The position numbers and the translations under genes are program-made. From the NCBI GenBank assembly GCA_025363575.1, contig JANYDM010000086.1, forward strand, positions 34,758 through 98,757: a DNA stretch of 64,000 nt. The letters run 5' to 3'. Origin of the DNA: Betaproteobacteria bacterium (GTDB lineage: Bacteria; Pseudomonadota; Gammaproteobacteria; Burkholderiales; SG8-41). The notes beneath the pieces were generated by a model that worked only from the letters and a program-made list of their open reading frames with translations, made no database searches and was not told the origin of the DNA. This document shows, in pieces, positions 17,408 to 25,928 of the stretch (position 1 is the first letter of the stretch; the number at the start of each line of letters is the position of its first letter).

Positions 17408-18322
17408 TTATTTTTTCTTGCCCGCGGCAAACAGGCTGTCGAGCTTCTGCTCGTAGGCGTGATAGCCGAGATAATCGTAGAGGTCGTTGCGCGTCTGCAT
17501 CGTATCGACGACGTTTTTCTGCGTGCCTTCCTTGCGCAGCGCCTGGAATACTTTTAACGCCGCGGCGTTCATCGCGCGGAACGCGGACAGCGGGTACAGC
17601 GCCATCGCGACATTGGCGCTGCGCAGCTCTTCGGTCGTGAACAGCGGCGTCGCGCCGAATTCGGTGATGTTGGCTAGGATCGGCACTTTGACCGCGTCGG
17701 CGAATTGCTTGTACATGGACAATTCGGTGATCGCTTCCGGAAAAATCATGTCGGCGCCCGCTTCGACGCACGCGCACGCGCGGTCGATCGCCGCCTGCAG
17801 GCCTTCGACCGCAAGCGCGTCGGTGCGCGCGATGACGACGAATTCACGGTCGGTCTTGGCATCGGCCGACGCCTTGATGCGGTCGACCATTTCCTGCTGC
17901 GTCACCAGTTCCTTGTTCGGCCGGTGCCCGCACCTTTTAGCGCCGACCTGGTCTTCGATATGCATGGCGCCGGCGCCGAATTTGATCAGCGACTTGACGG
18001 TGCGCGCGACGTTGAATGCGCTCGAGCCGAAACCGGTGTCGACGTCGACCATCAGCGGCAGATTACAAACATCGGTGATGCGCCGCACGTCGGTCAGCAC
18101 ATCGTCGAGATTGCTGATGCCGAGATCGGGCAGGCCCAGGGAGCCCGCGGCGACACCGCCGCCGGACAAGTAAATCGCCTTGAAGCCGACGCGCTCCGCC
18201 ATGCGCGCGTGATAGGCATTGATGGTGCCGGCAATCTGCAGCGGCTTTTCGGCGGCGACGGCGGCGCGAAAGCGCGCGCCCGCGGAAGCAAGTCGCGGCG
18301 CGCCTGAAGAAAGGTCGGTCAT
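17408..18322 (-). CDS. Isocitrate lyase/PEP mutase superfamily protein, methylisocitrate-lyase-like
   Basis: A 304-residue TIM-barrel lyase. The start at 18322 is chosen over an upstream ATG because GGAG stands nine bases before it and homology-like sequence begins there. The barrel shows [20 protein letters not shown], the metal-site DVDTGFG, and the catalytic-loop sequence [12 protein letters not shown], which is the PrpB form of the KKCGH motif. PrpB cleaves 2-methylisocitrate to pyruvate and succinate in propionate breakdown. No prpC or prpD partner lies next to it, so a related 2,3-dimethylmalate or oxaloacetate lyase activity is also possible. Confidence 0.88.
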   Translation of the reverse strand: MTDLSSGAPRLASAGARFRAAVAAEKPLQIAGTINAYHARMAERVGFKAIYLSGGGVAAGSLGLPDLGISNLDDVLTDVRRITDVCNLPLMVDVDTGFGSSAFNVARTVKSLIKFGAGAMHIEDQVGAKRCGHRPNKELVTQQEMVDRIKASADAKTDREFVVIARTDALAVEGLQAAIDRACACVEAGADMIFPEAITELSMYKQFADAVKVPILANITEFGATPLFTTEELRSANVAMALYPLSAFRAMNAAALKVFQALRKEGTQKNVVDTMQTRNDLYDYLGYHAYEQKLDSLFAAGKKK

Positions 18323-18504
18323 GGGTAGCGCTCCTGAAAACGGGTGGGAGATTGCGCGCGCCGCACGGATACTGAAGATGCGGGCACGCCGTGACGATCG
18401 CCATTTTAACGCACGCAGCGATGCCGCGCGAACCATGGATTGCGGCGCTCCATGATTGCTGTTATGTTTTCGCCCTCCCCGCTTTCACGATCCCAGGACA
18501 CGCG

Positions 18505-19473
18505 ATGCAATCCATTTTGCGCTTGGCGTGCGTCGCGCTGCCCTCATTGCTCTTCGCCGCACCAGCGACCGCGCAACCCGCTTATCCCTCGAAGCCGGTC
18601 CGCTTTCTGGTCGGCGCGCCGGCGGGCGGCAGCAACGATATTTTCGCGCGCGCCATCAGCCAGCGCCTTTCAGAAGCACTCGGCCAGCCCGTGATCGTCG
18701 ATAACCGTCCCGGTGCCTCGCAGATGATAGCCGCCGATATCACGGCGAAGGCGCTGCCCGACGGTCACACGCTCTACATCACGTCCACCACTTACACCAC
18801 GGGTGCTGCGTTGATGGCGAAGCTGCCGTTCGATCCGGTCAACGATCTTGCCGGAGTCACCATGATTGCGCGCGGTCCGATGGTGCTGGTCGTGCATCCG
18901 TCGGTGCCGGCGAAGACCGTCAAGGAATTGATCGCGGTTGCCCGCGCACGGCCGGGCGAACTGAATTACACCTCGTCGGGCATCGGCGGCATCAATCACT
19001 TCGGCATGGAAGTGTTCAAATCGATGGCGAAGATCGATATGGTGCACGTGCCGCACAAGGGCATGGGACCGGCGATCACCGATTTGATGGCCGGACAGAT
19101 GCAGGTGCTGCTCGTTAGCCTGACGGCGGTCGAAACGCAAATGCAATCGGGACGGTTACGCGCTATCGGTGTCAGCAGCCCGCAACGCTCGTCGATCCTG
19201 CCGAACCTGCCGGCGATTGCAGAAACGCTGCCCGGCTACGACAACGATTTGTGGTGGGGCGTGTTCGTCGCGGCCAAGACGCCCAGGCCCATCGTCGATC
19301 GCCTTAACGCCGAAATCCACAAGACGATGACGACCGAGGACATGAAAAAGCGCTTCGCCGATTTCGGCGCCGTCGCTGCGCCGACCACGCCGGAGGGCTT
19401 CAACACGATCGTAAAAAACGAGATTGCGAAGTGGAGCAAAGTCGTGAAGAGCGCGAGCATCAAGCCCGAATGA
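18505..19473 (+). CDS. Tripartite tricarboxylate transporter substrate-binding protein (Bug/TctC)
   Basis: A 322-residue receptor. The ATG at 18505 with AGGA upstream begins a signal peptide, MQSILRLACVALPSLLFAAP, cut near ATAQ. The mature protein shows YPSKPVRFLVGAPAGGSNDI, ALPDGHTLYITST (His in place of the common Tyr of DGYTL) and HVPHKGMGPAITDLMAGQM. The second change (PHKG for PYKG) affects a usual ligand-loop position. Its stop codon overlaps the ATG of the CoA-transferase (ATGA), so receptor and CoA activation of the imported acid are probably coupled. Confidence 0.93.
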   Translation: MQSILRLACVALPSLLFAAPATAQPAYPSKPVRFLVGAPAGGSNDIFARAISQRLSEALGQPVIVDNRPGASQMIAADITAKALPDGHTLYITSTTYTTGAALMAKLPFDPVNDLAGVTMIARGPMVLVVHPSVPAKTVKELIAVARARPGELNYTSSGIGGINHFGMEVFKSMAKIDMVHVPHKGMGPAITDLMAGQMQVLLVSLTAVETQMQSGRLRAIGVSSPQRSSILPNLPAIAETLPGYDNDLWWGVFVAAKTPRPIVDRLNAEIHKTMTTEDMKKRFADFGAVAAPTTPEGFNTIVKNEIAKWSKVVKSASIKPE

Positions 19474-20723
19474 AAAGCGCGCTGCGAAAAAAATCCTACA
19501 GGCCGGACGCGAAAGGCGCGCTCGACGGCGTGCGCATCATCGACATGTCGCGCCTGGTCGCCGGCAATACGCTGACGCAGATGCTCGGCGATTTCGGCGC
19601 CGAAGTCATCAAGATCGAACCGCCGGCCGGCGATACGCTGCGCGCGTGGCAGACCAACGGCGTCGCGACGAACTGGAAAATCTACGCGCGGAACAAGAAA
19701 AGCCTGGCTCTCGAATTGCGCAAGCCCGCCGCGCGCAAGATTTTGCTTGACCTCTTGCCCTCGGCGGCGATTTTCGTCGAGAGCTTCCGCCCAGGCACGC
19801 TCGAAGAAATGGGGCTGGGCCCCGATGTGATGCTCGCGCGCAATCCGAAGCTGATCATCGTGCGTATTTCCGGCTGGGGCCAGACCGGCGCGTACAAGCG
19901 GCGGCCCGGCTTCGGTACGCTGGTCGAAGGCATGTCGGGCTTCGCTGCGATCAATGGTTTTGCGGACCGCGAGCCGGTGCTGCCGCCTATCTATATGGCC
20001 GATGCCTACGCGGGACTGTACGGCGCAACGGGCGTGATGATTGCGCTGCGCGAAGTGGAGATGAACGACGGCAAAGGCCAGGTGATCGATTTGCCATTGC
20101 TCGACCCTGTCTTCGCCATACTCGGGCCGCAGGCAGCCAACTACAGGCTGACCGGCAAACTGAAACCGCGCACCGGCAGCCGTTCGACCAATTCCTGCCC
20201 GCGCAATGTCTACCTGTGCAACGACGGCAAGTACGTGGGGCTGTCGGCGTCTATCCAGAAAATGACGGAGCGCCTGTTTCGCTCCATAGACCGGCCCGAT
20301 CTCATCGAAGACCCGCGCTACAAAACCAACGCCAACCGCGTGAAGAACGCGGCAGACCTCGACGCCATCATCGGCGCGTTCGTCGCGCAACGCACGCAGG
20401 CGGAGAACGTCGCATTTTTCGAGAAGGCCGAAGTCACCATCGGGCCGATCTACGACATTTCGCAAATCGTCGAAGACCCGCACGTGATCGAGCGCGAGTT
20501 GCTCGCCGATTATCCCGATGCCGACATGGGCGAATTCCCCATGCATCATGTCGTGCCGCGCCTTTCCGGCACGCCGGGTGAAATCCGCTCGCCGGCACCC
20601 AGGCTCGGCGAACATAATCGCGCACTGCTCGCCGAGCTCGGTTTCGATGACGCAGCCTACGCGCAACTCGTAACGGATGGCGTGGCGTGCGAAGGGACAT
20701 CACACTCCGGAAAAACGGAGTAG
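19470..20723 (+). CDS. Class III CoA-transferase (CaiB/BaiF/Frc family)
   Basis: A 417-residue enzyme. It opens with the family pattern GALDGVRIIDMSRLVAGNTL and FGAEVIKIEPPAGDTLR. The likely catalytic aspartate is Asp178 in YMADAYAG, matching the formyl-CoA transferase nucleophile. It moves CoA between carboxylic acids through an aspartyl-CoA intermediate. The ATG at 19470 overlaps the upstream receptor stop. The following genes encode a D-2-hydroxyacid dehydrogenase and a CitE-like lyase, which suggests activation of an imported hydroxy- or dicarboxylic acid followed by cleavage. The CoA donor and the acid are unknown. Confidence 0.92.
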   Translation: MKSALRKKSYRPDAKGALDGVRIIDMSRLVAGNTLTQMLGDFGAEVIKIEPPAGDTLRAWQTNGVATNWKIYARNKKSLALELRKPAARKILLDLLPSAAIFVESFRPGTLEEMGLGPDVMLARNPKLIIVRISGWGQTGAYKRRPGFGTLVEGMSGFAAINGFADREPVLPPIYMADAYAGLYGATGVMIALREVEMNDGKGQVIDLPLLDPVFAILGPQAANYRLTGKLKPRTGSRSTNSCPRNVYLCNDGKYVGLSASIQKMTERLFRSIDRPDLIEDPRYKTNANRVKNAADLDAIIGAFVAQRTQAENVAFFEKAEVTIGPIYDISQIVEDPHVIERELLADYPDADMGEFPMHHVVPRLSGTPGEIRSPAPRLGEHNRALLAELGFDDAAYAQLVTDGVACEGTSHSGKTE

Positions 20724-20738
20724 CGGCGCTCCGTTGCT

Positions 20739-21749
20739 ATGAATCCCGCATTGCTTATTTCGCGCAAAGTCGTGGCCGAATTCGGCCCGCGAATTAGAGA
20801 CATCCTGACCAGCGCACCGCGGCAGTTCGAGATTTTGGAGTTTTCGCCGGATATGCAGGTCGCTGCAGACCGGCTCGCATCCATCGAAGCAGCCTATTAT
20901 TCGCGCGATATCTGGGAGGGCACGACAAAAACCGCGGTCAGTCCCGTTGCCCGCATATTCTGGGACATGGTCGAGCGCGCGCCGGAAGTCAAATGGATAC
21001 CGGTGTTTTCTTCGGGCACCGACCAGCCGCAGTATCAGGCCGCGATGCGGCGCGGCGTGCGCTTGACGACGAGCGCGGGCGCGCAAACGGAGCCGGTCGC
21101 GCTGGCTGCGATAGCAGGCTTGATAGCACTCGCGCGCGGCGTGCCGCATTGGGTGGACGCGCAGCAGCGCAGTGCATGGGAGCCGATGCGCGCCGCGGAT
21201 ATGCCGCCGGATCTTAAAGGCCAGACCGTGGTCATCGTCGGCGCCGGACTGATCGGCAGCACGGTCGCGCGAGTACTGCAGGCGCTCGGCATGAAGACCA
21301 TCGGCATCCGGCGCCATGCTGCACCCGCCGACTATTACGATGAAGTGCTGCCGCCGGCCGCGCTCGACGCGCAATTGCCGGCGTGCGGCTGGCTGGTGCT
21401 CGCGTGCCCGTTATCGGTGCAGACCCGCGGCCTGATAGACGCGCGGCGGCTTGCGCTATTGCCGCCGACAGCAGGCCTCGTCAACATCGCGCGCGGCGAA
21501 ATCGTCGACGAAGCGGCGCTGATCGATGCATTGAGCAACGGCCGGCTGCGCTGCGCTTATCTCGACGTGTTCGTGCAGGAGCCGCTGGCGCGCGAATCGC
21601 CGCTGTGGCGGCTGCCCAACGTACTGATCTCGCCGCACAATGCCGGCGCGTCAATCGGCACCTATGCGCGCGGCGTCGAAATATTTTTGCGCAATCTCGG
21701 CGCCTATCTGATCGGCCAACCGCTGGCCAACGAAGCGTCCGCGGATTGA
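20739..21749 (+). CDS. D-2-hydroxyacid dehydrogenase
   Basis: A 336-residue relative of the enzyme at 16370. The Rossmann motif is VVIVGAGLIGSTVARVLQAL, and the catalytic Arg, Glu and His lie in VNIARGEIVD, FVQEPLARE and ISPHNAGAS. The gene is 15 bases after the CoA-transferase stop and 29 bases before the CitE-like gene, so all three probably share one transcript with the upstream receptor. It should reduce or oxidise a 2-oxo/2-hydroxy acid in the same pathway. The ligand pocket is not predictable from the sequence. Confidence 0.9.
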   Translation: MNPALLISRKVVAEFGPRIRDILTSAPRQFEILEFSPDMQVAADRLASIEAAYYSRDIWEGTTKTAVSPVARIFWDMVERAPEVKWIPVFSSGTDQPQYQAAMRRGVRLTTSAGAQTEPVALAAIAGLIALARGVPHWVDAQQRSAWEPMRAADMPPDLKGQTVVIVGAGLIGSTVARVLQALGMKTIGIRRHAAPADYYDEVLPPAALDAQLPACGWLVLACPLSVQTRGLIDARRLALLPPTAGLVNIARGEIVDEAALIDALSNGRLRCAYLDVFVQEPLARESPLWRLPNVLISPHNAGASIGTYARGVEIFLRNLGAYLIGQPLANEASAD

Positions 21750-21778
21750 CCGACCGAATCAACCAAGGAGGAATTCTT

Positions 21779-22687
21779 ATGACTCGCGAACTACCCGTCT
21801 GGCGCTCGCTCATGTACGTGCCGGTCAACGTCGACAAGTACGTCGACAAAGCGCATACGCGCGGCGCCGACGTGATCCAGCTCGACGTCGAGGACAGCGT
21901 GCCACCCGCGGAAAAGGATAAGGCGCGGACCCTGGTCGAAGCGGCGGCGAAGAAAGTGCGCCGCGGCGGCGCCGATGTCGTCGTGCGCATCAATCGACCG
22001 CTATCGCTCGCGGTGCGCGACCTCGAGCATTCAATCTGCCCCGACGTCGACGCCATCGCCTGCACCAAAGTGGACAGCGCCTCGCATATCAGATTGCTCG
22101 ACGAACTCGTGACCGAGCTCGAAGAAAAGCGCGGCATGCCGGCCGGCCACACTAAATTCATCGCCATGGTGGAAACCGCCGACGCGTTTTTCCGCATCCA
22201 CGAAATCGTGCGCGCAAGCCCGCGCATAGTCGGCACCTGCATCGGCGGCGAAGACTTCGCGCTCGACAACAATATGCAGCCGAGCGGCGAGGCGTTGTTC
22301 TATCCGAAGCAGCACATGGTATTCGCCGCCAATTCTGCCGGCATCATGCCGATCGGCTTCATCGACAGCGTCGCGGGCTTCGGCGACTGGGACAATTTCC
22401 GCAAGATGGTGCGCCGCTCGCGCGATTTCGGTTTCATGGGGGCCGGCTGCATCCATCCGGGCCAGGTCACCATCGTCAACGAGGAATACACGCCGACCAA
22501 TGACGAAGTCGAGTTCGCGCGCAAGATCATCAAGCTCGATAAGGAAGCCGCCGCGTCCGGCCGCGGCTCGTGGTCGCTCGACGGAAAAATGATCGACATT
22601 CCCATCATCGTGCGCGCGCAGAAACTTCTCAAGCGCTATGAGGCAATCAAGGCGCGCGAATCGAAAACGCTCGCCGCGAAGGGATGA
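21779..22687 (+). CDS. HpcH/HpaI aldolase or citrate lyase beta-like (CoA ester lyase) protein
   Basis: A 302-residue TIM-barrel protein. The start at 21779 is fixed by a consensus AAGGAGG; the reading frame extends further upstream without a start that fits. Metal and substrate residues appear in VIQLDVEDSVPP, FIAMVETADAF and CIGGEDFALD, followed by FMGAGCIHPGQVTIVNEEYT, the CoA-lyase signature. Relatives cleave citryl-, malyl- or methylmalyl-CoA into acetyl- or propionyl-CoA plus an oxoacid. Following a CoA-transferase and a hydroxyacid dehydrogenase, it fits a pathway that activates, oxidises and then cleaves a hydroxy-acid. The exact substrate is inference. Confidence 0.88.
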   Translation: MTRELPVWRSLMYVPVNVDKYVDKAHTRGADVIQLDVEDSVPPAEKDKARTLVEAAAKKVRRGGADVVVRINRPLSLAVRDLEHSICPDVDAIACTKVDSASHIRLLDELVTELEEKRGMPAGHTKFIAMVETADAFFRIHEIVRASPRIVGTCIGGEDFALDNNMQPSGEALFYPKQHMVFAANSAGIMPIGFIDSVAGFGDWDNFRKMVRRSRDFGFMGAGCIHPGQVTIVNEEYTPTNDEVEFARKIIKLDKEAAASGRGSWSLDGKMIDIPIIVRAQKLLKRYEAIKARESKTLAAKG

Positions 22688-22725
22688 CGAGCAAAGGTGA
22701 CGCGAAAAGCGCGCGACAAGTTAAT

Positions 22726-22767
22726 CTCCCTCGCCCTGCTTGCGGGGAGAGGGTTGGGGTGAGGGGA
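22726..22767. repeat. REP-like palindromic intergenic element
   Basis: CTCCCTCGC pairs with GCGGGGAG (one bulged T) around a seven-base loop, then the tail GAGGGTTGGGGTGAGGGG follows. The same GAGGGTTrGGGTGrGGG tail occurs at 41234-41252. Hairpin-plus-G-rich-tail elements of this kind are widespread intergenic repeats in proteobacteria. It sits between the CitE-like gene and the RidA gene. Confidence 0.6.
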
Positions 22768-22777
22768 GCTAGAAGCA

Positions 22778-23251
22778 ATGGAAAACAAAACCGTGGAAGA
22801 ACGCCTGGCCGCGCTCAATATCATTTTGCCGATGGCCCCCACGCCGGCGGCGAACTATCTGCCGTGGGCGATCACCGGCAACCAGTTATGGGTCGCGGGA
22901 CAGGCGCCGATCCGCGATGGCAAATACGATTACGTCGGCCGCGTCGGCAAGGAAGTCACGCCGCAGGATGCGCACACCGCGGCGAGGCTGTGCGGGATAA
23001 ACGTGCTCGCACAGGTCAAGGCGGCGTGCAAGGGCGATTGGTCGCGCTTGGTGAAAGGCGTCCGCGTCTGCGGCTATATCAGCGCGGCGCCAGACTTCTT
23101 CGATTTTCCTAAAGTACTCGACGGCTGCTCGGACCTGATGTTCGAAGTGCTGGGCGAAGCGGGCAAGCACGTGCGCACGGTAATGGGCGTCAGCGGACTG
23201 CGCTTCAACGTGCCCATTGTCGTCGATGCGGTGTTTGAGATACGCGTGTAA
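22778..23251 (+). CDS. RidA family (YjgF/YER057c/UK114) protein
   Basis: A 157-residue protein of the longer RidA group, starting LPMAPTPAANYLPWAITGNQ and continuing LWVAGQAPI. The arginine that binds the substrate carboxylate is conserved in KHVRTVMGVSGL. The glutamate that in E. coli RidA activates water (in the IEIEA strand) appears replaced by valine in PIVVDAVFEI. The protein may therefore bind rather than hydrolyse imines. Canonical RidA detoxifies reactive enamines in the cytoplasm. It follows the catabolic cluster with a 90-base gap containing a REP-like hairpin. The E120 statement is a by-eye alignment. Confidence 0.88.
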   Translation: MENKTVEERLAALNIILPMAPTPAANYLPWAITGNQLWVAGQAPIRDGKYDYVGRVGKEVTPQDAHTAARLCGINVLAQVKAACKGDWSRLVKGVRVCGYISAAPDFFDFPKVLDGCSDLMFEVLGEAGKHVRTVMGVSGLRFNVPIVVDAVFEIRV

Positions 23252-23265
23252 CCGGGGAATTCTTC

Positions 23266-24246
23266 ATGTCCATCATCCTGCGCCCCAGCGGCGTTGTCGC
23301 CTGCGCGATATTTTCCAGTGTCGTTGCGTCACACGCCGTCAGCGCTGATTATCCCGTTAAACCAATTCGCTTCATCGTGCCCTTTCCTCCTGGCGGCGGC
23401 ACCGATATCGGCACGCGCATCATCGCCCTGAAAATGTCCGAGCGGTTTGGCCAGCAGGTCGTCGTCGACAACCGCGGAGGTGCCGCCGGCATTATCGGCA
23501 CTGAAGTCGCGGCGAAGGCCATGCCCGACGGTTACACGATCATGATGGGCAACATCGGCACACATGCGATCAACATCAGTCTGTACGCAAAGCTCCCTTA
23601 CGACCCGGTGCGCGATTTCATTCCCGTCACGCAAGCAGCGGGGTTGCCGCTGTTCGTGCTGACGCACCCGTCGCTGCCGGTGAAGAACGTGAAGGAACTG
23701 ATTGCGCTCGCCAAAGCCCAGCCGGGAAAGCTCAACTATTCGTCTTCGGGCGCGGGTGGATCGATGCACGTCGCAGCCGAATTGTTCCAGAGCATGGCGC
23801 AGGTCAAGCTTGTGCACGTCCCGTATAAAGGCGGCGGCCCGGCGATCGTCGATCTGCTGGCGGGGCAGGTGCCGCTCTCGTTCGCCACCGTGCTCGAAAC
23901 TTCGCAGCACGTGAAAGCGGGCCGCCTACGCGCACTCGCCGTGACCTCGGCCAAACGCTCTATAGCGTCGCCGGACATACCCACCGTCGCCGAAGCCGCG
24001 TTGCCGGGCTACGAATCGATTTCGTGGCTGGGCGTGTTCGCCCCGGTGGGCACGCCGCGCGAGGTAATTGTCGTGCTCAATACGGAGATCGTGAAGATCC
24101 TGCAGCAGGCTGACGTCAAGCAGCGTCTGCTTGAACAAGACGGCGAACCGATCGGGAATAGTCAGGAGCAGTTCGCTGTGGTGCTCAAATCTGATATCGC
24201 CAAATACGCGAAGATCATGCGGGAATCCGGCACCAAGGTTGAATAG
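23266..24246 (+). CDS. Tripartite tricarboxylate transporter substrate-binding protein (Bug/TctC)
   Basis: A 326-residue receptor with a signal peptide cut near HAVSADYP. The mature protein has PIRFIVPFPPGGGTDIGTRI, AMPDGYTIMMGNIGTHAINI, HVPYKGGGPAIVDLLAGQVP and PTVAEAALPGYES. The MGNIGTHAIN stretch resembles the MGHIGT stretch in the next (frameshifted) receptor and in the one at 44578, suggesting a common ligand type. It starts 14 bases after the RidA gene and is probably part of the same transcript. No membrane subunits follow. Confidence 0.93.
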   Translation: MSIILRPSGVVACAIFSSVVASHAVSADYPVKPIRFIVPFPPGGGTDIGTRIIALKMSERFGQQVVVDNRGGAAGIIGTEVAAKAMPDGYTIMMGNIGTHAINISLYAKLPYDPVRDFIPVTQAAGLPLFVLTHPSLPVKNVKELIALAKAQPGKLNYSSSGAGGSMHVAAELFQSMAQVKLVHVPYKGGGPAIVDLLAGQVPLSFATVLETSQHVKAGRLRALAVTSAKRSIASPDIPTVAEAALPGYESISWLGVFAPVGTPREVIVVLNTEIVKILQQADVKQRLLEQDGEPIGNSQEQFAVVLKSDIAKYAKIMRESGTKVE

Positions 24247-24277
24247 GCCGGCCAGGATAATACCAGGAGAAATAATT

Positions 24278-25272
24278 CTGACTGCATGCTCGAAGTCTGC
24301 AAACCAACGAAATCTTACTAGGGCGTGCGTCGTCGCGGTCACGCTTATCGTGAGCGTGAGTGCGCTCGCCCAACCTTATCCGGTCAAATCACTGCGCATC
24401 CTGGTGCCCTTCGCGCCCGGCGGCAGTTCCGACATTCAGGCGCGCATCATCGGCCAGAAGCTTACCGAAGCGTGGGGCCAGCCGGTCGTGATCGACAATC
24501 GCGGCGGCGCGGGCGGCATGGCCGCCGCGGAAATCGGCGCACACGCGCCGGCCGACGGCTATACGCTTTTCATGGGACACATCGGCACGCAGGCGGCGAA
24601 TCCGAGTCTCTATCGTAAACTGCCTTACGATCCGGCGAAGGATTTCGAGGCCGTCATTATGACCATCACGCAACCGATGATCCTGGTGGTTCCCCCTGCT
24701 TCACCGCTCAATTCAGTCGCGGATCTGATTGCGCTTGCGCGCAGAAGCGGGGCATGCTCGCGTACGCATCGGCCGGGAACGGCAGCCCCAATCATCTCGC
24801 CGCGGAAATGTTCAAGGCCGCCGCGAAAATAGACGCAACACATGTTCCGTACAAAGGCTCCGCGCCCGCCGAGCTCGACGTGATGGCCGGTCGCGTGCAA
24901 TTCATTTTCGACGGCATGATCGCGGCCATGCCGCTCGTTCATGCGGGTAAGCTCAAAGCTCTCGCGGTAAGCAGTGCGAAACGGTCCGCCGCAGCGCCCG
25001 ATATCCCAACCGTCGCGGAATCCGGTCTGCCCGGTTATGAGTTCCAGACGTGGAACGGGTTTTTCGTGCCCGCACGAACACCAACCGCGGTGGTGGCAAA
25101 GCTTAACGGTGAAATTGCGCGCATCCTGGCAATGCCGGACATCGCGCGCAAGCTCACCGGCGACGGCGCCGAGATCATCGCCAATACGCCGCGGGAGTTC
25201 ACCCGATTCAACGAACAAGAAAGAAAAAAGCTCGCGCGCGTGATTACCGCCGCGCGGATGCAGGTTGACTAA
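24278..25272 (+). pseudogene. TTT substrate-binding protein with single-base frameshift and no standard start codon
   Basis: The first part reads SVSALAQPYPVKSLRILVPF, MGHIGTQAANPSLYRKLPYD and up to LIALAR in one frame. The rest, YASAGNGSPNHLAAEMFKAA, HVPYKGSAPAELDVMAGRV and PTVAESGLPGYEF, continues in another. Restoring one base in the GGGG run at 24749-24752 joins them into about 331 residues, the normal length. At the 5' end the only candidate in front of the signal peptide is a CTG at 24278 with AGGAGA at 24265-24270, or an ATT. The nearest ATG (24286) is out of frame and soon closed. Either the gene is decaying or the run was miscalled; the homopolymer context makes sequencing error a real possibility. 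Confidence 0.8.
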
Positions 25273-25456
25273 CTAGCCGTGCAAGGCCGTGCGCATCTAC
25301 GGCTATCCCGGCGCGGCGCCCAATTCCCCCGGCATCCGGCACCGTGCGCAACCAGTCCTTGCGGGCACGCGCGTCCCGGCGCATCATGCCGTTTTTGCAA
25401 ATCAGGCGCCGCGGACTGCCGCGGCTTGAGACCTGAACCGTCCTGAGGAGGAAACC

Positions 25457-25918
25457 GTGCCGCAACGCTTTGAACTCAACGTCAACGGAAAGGCTCACGC
25501 CGTCGAGGCCGAGCCGGACATGCCTTTGCTCTATGCGCTGCGCGACGATCTCGGCATGCAGGAGCCGCGCTTCGGCTGCGGGCTCGCGCAATGCGGTGCG
25601 TGCACCGTGCTCATTAACGGCACGCCGACGCGCTCCTGCATCACGCCCATGAATACGGTCGGCGCGCGCACGGTCACAACGCTTGCCGGCATCGGCAGCG
25701 CAGGCCAGCCGCACAAGGTGCAGGCCGCGTTCATCGAAGAACAGGTGCCGCAATGCGGCTACTGCCTGAACGGCTGGGTGATGACTTCGGTGGCGCTGCT
25801 CGACAAAACCCCGCATCCGACCGACGCGCAGATACGCGAAGCCCTGTCGGGACTCAAGTGCCGCTGCGGCACGCACATGAGTATCCTGCGCGCGGTCAAG
25901 CGCGCGGCGCAGGCGTGA
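25457..25918 (+). CDS. Molybdenum hydroxylase small [2Fe-2S] subunit (IorA/CoxS-like)
   Basis: A 153-residue iron-sulfur protein. The plant-type cluster is held by Cys41, Cys46, Cys49 (CGLAQCGACTVL) and Cys61. The second cluster lies in the helical domain with Cys100 and Cys103 (QCGYCLNGW) and Cys135 and Cys137 (KCRCGTHM). The start is a GTG behind GAGGAGG. It relays electrons from the molybdopterin subunit encoded ten bases downstream. There is no FAD subunit, as in isoquinoline 1-oxidoreductase and nicotinate dehydrogenase, which hand electrons to a cytochrome instead. The substrate is probably an N-heteroaromatic compound or an aldehyde; it cannot be fixed here. Confidence 0.92.
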   Translation: MPQRFELNVNGKAHAVEAEPDMPLLYALRDDLGMQEPRFGCGLAQCGACTVLINGTPTRSCITPMNTVGARTVTTLAGIGSAGQPHKVQAAFIEEQVPQCGYCLNGWVMTSVALLDKTPHPTDAQIREALSGLKCRCGTHMSILRAVKRAAQA

Positions 25919-25928
25919 GGAGAAAATC

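Noticed and set aside
19236..20666. A 476-codon minus-strand frame opposite the first CoA-transferase
   Set aside because: Shadow of a well-supported gene; no motif, no ribosome-binding site.
25273..25456. Molybdenum-cofactor riboswitch upstream of the hydroxylase
   Set aside because: The 184-base gap shows no long paired arms or conserved loops that I could match to the Moco RNA motif.
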